A DNA stretch of 64,000 nucleotides, taken from the NCBI RefSeq assembly GCF_964340395.1, contig NC_135552.1, forward strand, positions 22,439,181 through 22,503,180, written 5' to 3'. Under the pieces are notes generated by a model. The model searched no databases. It was not told where the DNA came from and saw only the letters and a list, made by a program, of their open reading frames with translations. The DNA comes from Glandiceps talaboti. Lineage: Eukaryota > Hemichordata > Enteropneusta > Spengelidae. This document shows positions 12,709 through 23,328 of the stretch, in pieces; positions within the stretch are counted from its first letter, which is position 1, and every line of letters begins with the position of its first letter. The position numbers and the translations under genes were made by a program.

Positions 12709-14513
12709 AAACTTCATGTGTTTGCAAATGATCGCATTTACAGTATAATAGTTGTCTGGGTGTGAACATCAAGTACACAGAACAAATTCTAATGTGTACA
12801 CTGGAATGAAAGGTAATGTTGAATTAAAGTTAAAACTTAAGCAAAAAAACTTGTCGAGCAGATCTATAGAGAAAGTCTTAACTTATCAACTGATACGATA
12901 AAACTACCGTAATGCAAGAACCTGGGATTGAATTATGAAAGTGTGATCCAACACATTGCCAACTGTATGTACACTACAGCATGCATGTGGGATTGAAATA
13001 AATCACATTCAAAACATAGCATTTGTGGCAATTAAGTTTTTTCACATTGTTATTGCCAAATCTGTCTAAGTCAAAAGTAAATCCAAATATTTTCCACATG
13101 GAAAATAAAAAGTGCATGTCATGGGCCATTACAAATATTGCAAACTTGCACAATTCTTCTAGCTTTTGTGTTTTGGACATGACACAATTCATTTCAAATA
13201 AAAAGTCGCCAGCTCACTTTTTAAGTTATATGCTTTTTTGCCCTTTACATTATTTTTGTCACTACGGTATGGCCAAAAAAAAAAGAATTGTTTCTGGTTA
13301 GGCTCAGGAGAGTTTGTCTAAAATGGTGCAACGACACCAATTTTTTTTTTATTTCTTATTTTTTTTTATTCTCAACCTGTCACTATTTATAATGGTTACA
13401 GATCTTTTTATTTAATACTTTAGAGCAAGTTTGTAAATGGGGCAGATGTCATTTCTTTGTTCATGATTGGCTCTGCAGTTGTCTTCACTGAGTAGGGAGG
13501 GTTATTTTCGTGTTTTCCCCTAGATCTGCAGACTGCATGGGCTGGACAACCACAAATAGAAAAGACCGACACAAGGGAATTTAAGTGATGCACACGCTGA
13601 CCAGAAACAATTCTTTTTCTCTTTTTGGCCTAAGCTTACACACTTACTACACATAAAGATGCAAATCTTCTCTTGTTTATGTTCTTTTCCTGATGAGTTT
13701 AGAGTATGGATACGGAAGCTATATCATCATTTTAAACCTGATATAACAGTTATGATACATATATGATTTTTTGCAAATACTGTATGTCTTCAACAGAGTA
13801 AAATGAAAGAAAGAAGTCCTCTTTTACGTTCATTCATAACACTACAGGAATTCAAGAATTACTTAAGAAAAAAATTACATGTAAGTAAGGTATGGCAGCT
13901 GTGAATTCTCACCATGTACAAATAACATCAGTGGTAAGTGTCACTTGATATTTACCTTTCAATTTTGTAATACGGTACACCGATATGTCTTAACACTATT
14001 CAATCATGTTGTCGTTTGTATTTACAATTGTTTTTAAGAACAATCACCTTCAAATCCAGCACTTTATTCTCATCACAAATACTGTAACTTGCTAACATCT
14101 ACCTTAGAGTATATCAGTCACAGTACATTGTACGTGCTTTCAACACACCAATGTGTAAATATATTACATCAGCCTCAGTGCCCCAGAAAAAAAAAGTTTT
14201 TTAAAAGGGCTGTCAGGAAGTTGACAAGGTCATTTGGGAAGGGATACATGTACATTTCGTTGATTCTACACTGGTGTTAAAACCTGGCAAACATGTACTT
14301 CTCCAGAGTTGGATCCAGGTTTGAATAACTGTAGGATAAAAATTTCAGACATCTGTACGTTGGTCAGTTTAAAGTCGTATCCAGGTTCAAAGCATTTGGA
14401 ATTTGAACAGTATAAATACAGTTTTACTGTTGTGGTAATTCATAGCCATCTGTATTTAAATATTATGTACAACACTTCTTGGAAGTGACTTCGGATTGCA
14501 TCATCAGTTTGAC
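12709..14513. other. 3' flank of BET1L, probably partly its 3' UTR
   Basis: No coding exon seen. Minus-strand AATAAA candidates for BET1L transcript ends include one at 14063-14068, about 450 bases after the stop. Poly-T and poly-A runs near 13275-13370 lie farther downstream. The true 3' end cannot be decided from sequence alone. Confidence 0.4.
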
Positions 14514-17500
14514 CTATGACCTTGTAAGAACTTTCTCCATCAGTAAATAAGCGACAAAGAAGAAGGCAACCAGGAAGAGTGTGATGTAACACATGAGTTT
14601 TCTGTTTCCTCTGCCAGACTGAATCATTCCTTGTACTCTCTTAAAACTGCCACCTAAAAGTCCTTGTGTACTGTCAAATTCATTGTCCTGTGAAGAGAGA
14701 ACAGATCAGTCAGTGAAGTTAAAACTAGCAGCCGTAGTAACTCCTAATTTCTTTAATGGAATAATCCACTTTGCCTTCAGTGGACTTGTACTACTATCAA
14801 TGATGGGTGATAAAATAACACCTTGGTTAACTTAGGGGTGAGATCAATTGCTCAATGTAGTGATGGGATGGAGGATACATGGGCAAACAGAGATAGAAAT
14901 GTTTAGCTTCTGAGGAAATGGAAAAATTTTCGCTGTAGTAAATGCATGGCACTGAAATAAAGTAAAGTGTAAAAAAAACTTTTCAAAAATTCCTACCTAC
15001 CAACCCTATTGTGAAATCAGGTGTTTTCTTTTTTTTCTTCCTTTTTTTTTTTTGGGGGGGGGGGGCCTCATAAAACTTGAAGTAAAAAAATGTTCCACTA
15101 ACATGACCGACACTATGATTTTGTGAGCGACTATCATATTATATAACTGGTATAGCGTTCTCATTTATATGATCTCTATGTAAATAGGCAGCCAGGTTAA
15201 GCTGCTTATGACAAACAGCAGTACAGATTTATACTGTTTTTGTCTATTATGGTATAAATACTGAAATCAGTGCAGCTGTCAGTCACAGTGGTACCAATCC
15301 TCACAAGCTGATACATCTACTAGGCTTCCGCTTTCTATTTGTTATTTCCATGTAAAGGTATATTAAGTGGTCACATAAGTGACAATGCATATAAAATGAC
15401 CACACAATGAACAAGAATCAACAAATGTTGAATATTTCATCTGATTTTGGTGTAAACAGATGAATTCTTTTCCATAACAAACAGATTAGGTAATGGATAC
15501 TCTCCGACTGTATAGAAATAAAACAAACAGTTCTGTTGTTTTGGAGAGGTGGGGCATGGCACACATGCGAGGGTAATTTTACCAAACATCAGACATTTTG
15601 ATAAAGAAATTGAAGACAGACCTTTTAAGATTACCTGTCTTCATCTTTGTCTTACAGTTTTTTTATTAAAGTCATGTTTTTTTCTAATACCATTTCAAGT
15701 CTCATAATATTTTTAGTCAAGTTTCTTTCATAAAATACTATTAAAACTTCAAAATAACACTTTCTTGTATCACGGCCAAGGGTTCTTATTACTTATGAGT
15801 AACGTTTCACATGTTCAGATTGACAGGTTTCATCAAACTATCCATTTGTTGGCTTTAACGTTAATTACTATTATGTGATATTGAAGCATGGGTCTTAAGA
15901 CTTAATCTGGCATTTGTGATACAACGTATTTAGGGATGTCGTCTAAAGTTAAACCTGTTGCTAAAAAGACAACATTTCACTCTGATAGTTGACAAAGCCC
16001 CAGGACATCAATAAGCCCTGGAGGGAATGAAGCAATCTGATTAAAATCGGATGAGGTGAAAGCAGCTAAATGCTTTATTTACCTCTATTTCCATCGTTTT
16101 GTCACTCGGAACAAAAACAAACGTCACAAAATGATGGAAATAGAGGTAAATAAAGCATTTAGCCGCTTTCACCACATTAGATTTTAATCAAATTGGGAAT
16201 GCAGGTACATGCAGATTCATACAAGTAATATCTAATCTGGACACTGATTTCCAGAACAGCTGTGAATAACAAACAACATGTCCTCGTAAACTTGTCATAT
16301 ATTTATATCATATCATAAAAATAATATTCCATTGAGCCCCAGATATTTATTCTTGGTTTCAAAAAATGTTGGGTTTGCAGTACCTGCGAAAAATTGAGTA
16401 AATTCATACGTTCTACAATTCTTTATAAATCAATTTGATGAAGTCTCTTGACTAAACTTCACACCATAATATGCTACTCTTTTTTGCAGTTTTTCATGTG
16501 CAAACAATTACAAATCGATCGTTGTAACAATAAAAGAATTATCAATATGTACAATACCCTGGCCTGTAGTTCATTTTTTACCCTTTTCCTGATTTTTCAA
16601 ACAGAATGAAATATACACATTATATTTAATAACTACTAGGTCATTGAATTCATAGTTTCTTTAATCAACGGTTACTAACAAACATGTTTACAGAATTACT
16701 ATCATAGTCTGTAACCTTAATGAGTGAGGACTCTAATCAAAGTCATATTCCCATCTTTTTCCAATCGATAAAAATCCATAATTGTTTTTCAGTGTAAACA
16801 GAATGTTGGGCTAGGATTAAAACTTAGGTGTGAACAACAATCGTCTAGGAGTGCTAGAGAAAAAGTTATCCGTATCAAATCAATGATCCTATCTAGTCCT
16901 TATGGCTCTACCGATCAGATGGCACTAATGTGAGAACATGGGATTAAATAATGGGCCTTTAAAATTAATCTGTCACAGTTCTTAACATGATTCTGTTTGT
17001 TCAGACTCCTTTGTTAGAAATGATGGCAAAATACTAGAAGTGAAAGACACTATAGACCATTCCAAAATGCACAATGTACAACTTATAGCCCAGAGACTTG
17101 ATTATCTGGCTTACCAATGTCATTCACCAGAACAAGTCATGCAAGTTATGTCAAGCCAGAAAGCCAAGGTTCTGGTCTATTGCAGCTAAGACAGTCTAAC
17201 TGATAGTGATATCCCTAATAACCCAGACTTGGCTATCTGGTGAACGACATTGCCAAACTAGATAACCAAGCCTCTTGGCTACATACAACCTATCTGAAGT
17301 AAATTTTTGGATCATCTTACCATGCCATTCAGGTACCTGTTCTGTTCTTCTGTTTCTTCTTGAATATCAAGTGCTATCTGAAATGCAGAATAAAATGCAA
17401 GTGTCAGAATTAACTATGATGTGAATGTCAAGTTAACAAGGACATAACTACTGTGTGAACAATTCTCTTACTAGACTGTGAGATACATGTATGCTATGTC

Positions 17501-19090
17501 ACTCTGAAATGAGGGCACTATCACACAGCATTTCTTACATAATATTCTCACATACACACAAATCCTGTATCTCTTACTACATAGTCATTTCAGATCAATA
17601 GTATTGTAATGACTACACGAATTCCCATTTCTATCATCAATAATTCACATTCTAAGTTCACAATTTCTGAAAGTTCGTCTTGCATAACTGAAAATTTTTA
17701 GGCCTAGGATACACATACATTTCATAAATGTACAGTTCCTCATCCTATAAAGAAATCACGGAAGATATTATATCAGTGTTTCTGTTATGCTTTGTTCCAG
17801 TGTGTATTGCAGTGTGTCAGAGTGTACACTGGGTAAATCAATATGTACACACATAGCTGTTATGTAAAGGTCGTCAAAATGATGCCATGAGAAATTCATA
17901 TTTTGACAACCCTCTCCAAACACCATTTTTGCATAATTGGAAATGGAAAGTATAAAGTTCTGCATATTGTTGGTCTTGGATGTTGAAACATCTACATCAT
18001 AACTTGTTATCATCTTTACAAAATATTTAGTTGCACAAATAAAAAACAATCTACTGATAACATCAACTTCACAATATGACATCAATTTATATCAAGTGAT
18101 TATTAGAAAATTTGGGAATTTTGAAAAAATTATTACATTGACATACATATATATACACCTGCATGTGCATACACCTAAAACCATAACCATAACACCCTTT
18201 ATGCTTTGTCTGTCATCAATTTTACACGTATGCAAGTATTAAATAAAAATAACTATCTCATACAAAAGGAACACACACATGTTTTCAATGTTCGGCATGA
18301 CAGCAAACACTGAACATCTCAGAAAATTATGACAGTACCAGTCAGGAATAACGATGCTGGTCTATTTATATGATATTTTACCCATGTCACACCATACTAG
18401 TATTTAGCATGGAAGTATCTTAAAATATAATTTAGAGACACTATATTCCATACATGTACTAATTTGGTTAAATATATTTCAAGAACTACCGTGTTGGTGT
18501 TATAATTATAACATGTAATTATTTCACCATCGCCTTCTTGATAGTAGATGTTTGGTCCTAAATTTATCACAGCAGAGATGATAGTCAAAAGATGGATAAC
18601 AAAATGGTAGCAAACATACCGATTTCAGTTGAGACACCTTCGTTGCCAAGTTGTCTGAAAGTCTGTTGTTTTCGGCCTCTAACATGTCTTCCGTAGTGAC
18701 GGCACCTCGGCCTGAAGAAATAGAAGAAGGGTCTGTCATTTTCAAAAAAGGTGGTATTGATTTGACAGAGTTGGTAGAAAGGGCTTCGCGTGGCAAAAGC
18801 GCTTAGTACCACGCACTTGTGTCTTTTATACCGGATTTATGTAGTGACGCAGGTGTGGTAACAGCAGGCCGAAAACATTGTTTTCGACGAGTGTTCACGC
18901 ACTGAACACATGACGCGTCAAATGTGTCTACCAATCACAGGCGGCTGCACAGTACGATACGATCAGTCAGACAACCTCTACTCAAAGCTATCTTATCTAT
19001 CTGAAAATGAGAACGTGATAAATGGGACAGAGTCCTCACAAAACGTTTGGAGAACTCACCGTTGGTTCTTTTCTTTCCCCATTCCGCCAT
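14514..19090 (-). CDS. BET1L: BET1-like Golgi Qc-SNARE (BET1L/GS15)
   Basis: A small tail-anchored Qc-SNARE. The family acts in retrograde and intra-Golgi vesicle fusion with STX5, GOSR1 and YKT6 (family knowledge). Coding exons, in minus-strand order: 19060-19090, 18620-18711, 17321-17377 and 14514-14687. All junctions are GT-AG and the phases close to 117 codons plus TAG; human BET1L has 111. The start MAEWGKK matches the family's N-terminus (MADWARA in human). The SNARE helix spans about residues 22-85, with ENNRLSDNLATKV and the QNRYLNGM segment; Gln53 is the likely zero-layer residue. A hydrophobic anchor lies at about 91-110, after the basic RGNRK, with a 7-residue lumenal tail. BET1 itself is less similar (its C-terminus differs), so BET1L is preferred. 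Intron 3 holds two foldback transposons. An in-frame ATG at 18737-18739, just upstream of the exon 2 acceptor, could give a different N-terminus. Confidence 0.95.
16033..16195. mobile_element. 163-bp foldback element (MITE), family A, with 9-bp TSD
   Basis: Two arms of about 70 bases (CAATCTGATTAAAATC...ATGCTTTATTTACCTC and its inverse) surround a ~20-base loop. The flanks GGAATGAAG (16024-16032) and GGAATGCAG (16196-16204) form a 9-bp target duplication with one mismatch. It lies in BET1L intron 3. Relatives: a half copy at 33025-33127 and a rearranged copy at 60255-60413. Confidence 0.88.
17086..17283. mobile_element. 198-bp foldback element with 9-bp TSD
   Basis: The left arm (TAGCCCAGAGACTTGATTAT, continuing to CATTCACCAGA) is the imperfect inverse of the right arm ending CTCTTGGCTACA. 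Flanks TACAACTTA (17077-17085) and TACAACCTA (17284-17292) differ at one base. No coding capacity. It lies in BET1L intron 3, close to exon 3. Confidence 0.82.
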
Positions 19091-19678
19091 GTTGGATGAG
19101 TTGTCAGTTCGTGTGTTTGTGTATGCGTATCTCCAGGAATCCACGGAGCAAGAAAGACGTGTCACTTTGACAGGTCGATAGGTCAACTTAGTTGTGAGAT
19201 TTCGTATGTTTTTTATATACAATACTTCGTGTGCTCTCATTCGCCTCTCTTACGAGAAATACTACCCAAGGAGAATGTACAGGGCAGGGCCTACGAGACA
19301 GCAAAACTAACTGTAAATTATGTAATATAAAACGTTGTTCACTCAATATTTACTATATTATATCTTTTCCATTTATTTATATTCATATTTTAATCAAATT
19401 AATGTCTATTCAGTGCGTAAAAAATGTAATGATATAAGCTTATGAAAATGACTCATGTGAGTGCTGATAAGACAAGAAGCGTTACAAAGTTCCATTTAAC
19501 CACTTTTTTTCCCTTTTTTTTAAAGAGTAAAGTATTAAAAGTAAAAACTAGAAAGGAATGGAAGAGAACTTGAGAGGAGAGGGGAGAGTACTCTAAAATC
19601 TACTCTGCATTAAAAGTACAGGGAGCGCGGGCATTAAAAAGCACAGGTAGCCCGGAAACCATGTATACAAACAAACAC

Positions 19679-19754
19679 ACAGACAGACAGACAAACAAAC
19701 AAACAAACAAACAAACAAACAAACAAAAACAAACAAACAAACAAACAAACAAAA
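19679..19754. repeat. (CAGA)n/(CAAA)n microsatellite
   Basis: A few CAGA units followed by about sixteen CAAA units with one interruption. Confidence 0.96.
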
Positions 19755-20877
19755 TTAATGTACATGGGTAAATGAAATGTCATTTGAAACTCATGGATAA
19801 CTATCTATATACATAATTATGCATATACAGGCATGTATACTATTGAAATAATATTACCTTTCTGTATAATTTATACTCATCCATGTTTGTATGCTTATGG
19901 CATGGTGTATCCCCGAGACTGACTCACTGAGAGAGACATATAGAGCCAAATGTATCTAGGATAAAGACACCGGGGCACCGGAATTTGCAAAGAGAAGGGT
20001 CGGGGCTGGGGTGAGGTGAGGGAATATGTTTATATTGTTCAGAGTCCCACAAACAAAAAGTCTAGTCCCCCTCTTTAACGTTAATAAAACCTTCTCGGAG
20101 TAAACATTGGAGTAATGTCAGTATAATTACTCCAAGATAAACGTTGTCCTAACTTTCATTTCATTATGATGTCCCTATTAAAAGGTTAAAGCAGCCTGAC
20201 TGATCTATCAAATCTTTATGATCAGCAAGGCTTGTGGTAAAATGATAAACAGTAACTGCATGAAACGATGTATGTTAAACTGGAACCATAGACTTTTTTC
20301 TTTTATCAAAGCCCTAAGATCGGCCTGTGGCCTCCTCCAAGGCCAGAGCCGGCATTCCAATGCCTTTAAATTTTACAAATCAATTTACAGAAAAACTTGG
20401 AATGTCAATTGTCTAAACATGACTATATGTAAATTACGTGAATGACGCTTAGGTCCGTGAATTTGAAACAAAAGAACGCCCTGTGGACAATTGTTTTCCA
20501 GACACGCTATCTAAACATGTAGAGTCATGACAAAACGTTGGTACGTATGTATTGTCAAACTTCAAAATAGCATTAATTCGAACGTTTTCTTTCCCCAGGA
20601 CCCTTTTGTCTTCTGTTTCCTGTCTTTCATCTTGTTATCTGTACACTTTCCATCTTTTTTCTGACATGTAGCCCTTTTCTTTAAGAACAATAAAACAAGA
20701 AGAAGAAAAAAAGAATTTGCTCAAGTATCACATGGACATGAATAATGTGTGGTGCTTGTGCTCCCAGTACAACTTACAACGATGATTGCCTCATTGTCAC
20801 CTCATTCTCGCAAACCAGAGTTATTATTTCTTCCACTACACTTCGAAATAGGGACCAATAGGGACCGGCTTGTTAAG

Positions 20878-20907
20878 GACGGTGCCGTAAAATGGTTTGC
20901 GACGATG
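20878..20907 (+). repeat. copy of the GGTGCCGTAAAA dispersed motif
   Basis: GACGGTGCCGTAAAATGG then TTTGCGACGATG. An inverse half-site CTCGCAAACCAG lies 70 bases upstream at about 20808-20819. Confidence 0.75.
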
Positions 20908-22582
20908 TGCCACCTCCAAATGTTTCGTTTATTATTTAGGATTTAGGGTCTATGTTTGATTACAAGATTCGTTTGTAACATCAGATTTTCTCTCAAAACA
21001 ATGGAAATTATCAGATAATATTAATTTGTCTGGCTCTCTGCCTATCCTTCGACCGTCCACCCTGTCTCTTCCTCCCTTATATATAAATTAATTATTTGAC
21101 TCTTCTATTCAATTTCCTGTCTGCTTTTGATTGATTCGTCAATTTAGAAACAAAACACCGGGGCTCATTATTGATTTGTGCGTGGTTGTATCAAACAGAA
21201 CCGCTGAACGTTATTTTGAAATCCACTGGCGATGTGGTACATTCCTACTTACAATCTGTTTTAGCCTTCATAGTAATATCCCCAAAGTTAACGTTGTCCA
21301 ACGGTATCATCGTTATTCGATACATGTATTTCAACAGCGGCGTCACCGGCAATGCAAAATGCTGAAACTCTTGCCAGCGTTCATCTTTGATCACTCGTTC
21401 ATTTTTGATCAAGCCGTCAACTACATTATATATGTGCTAATAGTTGGACAGTGGTTCTTTTTTATGTGATTTCGATTTGTTAAATAATTTTTAATTTAAT
21501 TAAGTCCCGGTGCGATCATTTTAATTCACCTCAGACCACTAAAAGGAATTCGCAAATGTCTCCAGACATCATGTAGTTTTACTAAAAAGTTGGCTGCAAG
21601 GAAGAACATACTTTACCATGCTGTGTTACATTCCCTAAAATGCCAAATTCAATCACTAAATTAGTACATGAACCGGTAAACGAGAAGGTCAATCATTATG
21701 AAAACCAATGAAACGTGAAGTAGATACATAAAAAAGTCACCCATATATAAGCCTACTTTACTCATATCAACAATTTTGTGTAAACATATATTCTTCACTT
21801 GAAAGACAAGAGGTGGAAAAATTAACGATTGTTTGCTTGATGCTTTTATTTGTAGTAACATTTTACATTTGTTTTAATTGACTGGTAAACTTCAACAAAG
21901 TTATAGACGAACTTGAGGGGAGAAAAAAATCACACGATTGAATAAGATATTAAATCAAAGAACTGAATTCGAGTCTCTTGCGTTGCTCCGATATATTATT
22001 AACAATACCAGTCTGAATGGCCCACAGCATGTTTTGTTTCTTTGTTTTCGAAAACAAAAACAAAAATATGCAAAAGAGAATCTGGGATTTCAGTTAATTT
22101 CACACGTAAAAGGAGTTCAGATTTGTTTTCGATATTTTTCATCTTGAGAGATACAGAAAAGAAGGAGACGAACATTCTAGGCAGGAATTAGGAAAGATTA
22201 TGAAGAAACAGTGGCTTCAAGTTGTATGCGCAAGTCTGTTGACCTTTGTACACTTTACTTCACGTGGACATTGCGACATAAGGAAAATAGGTTTCATTTA
22301 ATACATTTAGGTACTTAGTGTGGAAAATATAGAATTTCAAAGCCCGTTTATATCTTTTATTTTTAATCCAAGTCTAATTGTGAATACTTGCTCGTCACTG
22401 AACTGTATTTTATGTCTGAAAATTGAAATTTGTCGTAAAATACATACCGTTTTACGATATTTTTGTTTGCGTAATATTCATGCGGCGGGCAGCAGAGTCT
22501 AGTGTCATTTCAAATGACATCGTGTGACGGACCGCTGAATATATACCCATCCAAGAAAGAATTACATGTGTATATGGTGTGA

Positions 22583-22789
22583 ATGGCAGCTCTACAGGCT
22601 TTGAAAGGGTTAAAGCACATCTCTACCGAAGAATACATCTTATATTGTAACTTCATTTTCGTTTTGGTGCTCATCTTGGCATGGATAACGTGTTGGAAGT
22701 CGAAATGGCGAAAGAAGGCGACGAAAGAGACACAGACAGTTGCCGTCCAGCCTCAGCCCCCACCGGCGACGAATGCGTCCAACAGTTAG
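22583..22789 (+). CDS. upstream ORF overlapping the DUS3L start, predicted one-span membrane peptide
   Basis: A 68-codon ATG ORF that begins 98 bases before the DUS3L ATG and ends 109 bases inside it, in a different frame. The translation has a polar N-terminus (MAALQALKGLKHISTEEY), a hydrophobic segment at about residues 19-37 ([19 protein letters not shown]), a basic flank (KSKWRKK) and a Pro/Gln-rich tail, the usual layout of a small single-pass membrane peptide. The start context is weak at -3 (T) but has G at +4; the DUS3L ATG has G at -3 and G at +4, so leaky scanning to DUS3L is plausible. I recognise no family. It may be a chance ORF that acts only as a translational brake. Confidence 0.35.
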   Translation: MAALQALKGLKHISTEEYILYCNFIFVLVLILAWITCWKSKWRKKATKETQTVAVQPQPPPATNASNS

Positions 22790-23277
22790 ATCAGACACAG
22801 GAAAGACCCAGCAGCGAGGAAGAGTTAGATTTGTCAAATGTCCATGATGGAAATGCCAAAGTCAAACCGGAGTAAGTGAGGTGTTCGTTCATACATGTTT
22901 TTTACAAGGCCAGGGTGTGATCACTGCGGGGATCACACAGTGTCACTCATGCATAATCAGATGTTTTACATGTACGTTTATTTGTCCTGAGTGTGGAGAG
23001 AATATTTGACAGGTTATAGAATACAACCACAGAGGTAGAAAGGGAAGAATTAAAGATAGAGATATACCCATGATTATCTGTATAGATGTAGATGTGTATC
23101 TTATGCCTCTATTGATCTCAGCAGGGATGTATTAGGGAGATACATCCATGACCTCAGTAAATAGATTGAAAAGAGAGTGGCTGCTAATGATTACACACAC
23201 TAGCTCTAGATGTATATGTTGTGGGGTTTCAACTAGATGTGTCAAAACCCCAGTACCCACAGCGTATACATCCAGAG

Positions 23278-23328
<51 letters not shown>

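Larger units (their letters stand above)
19091..22580. other. intergenic between divergent BET1L and DUS3L
   Basis: Both genes should have their promoters here. No TATA box or other core promoter element stands out next to either start. It contains the CAAA array, a copy of the GGTGCCGTAAAA motif at 20878-20907, and the segment 21179-21230 shared with 3280-3331. ORFs of up to 112 codons show no family features. Confidence 0.45.

Noticed and set aside
21131-21469. 112-codon plus-strand ORF
   Set aside because: Overlaps an old dispersed repeat (21179-21230) and has no domain or splice support.
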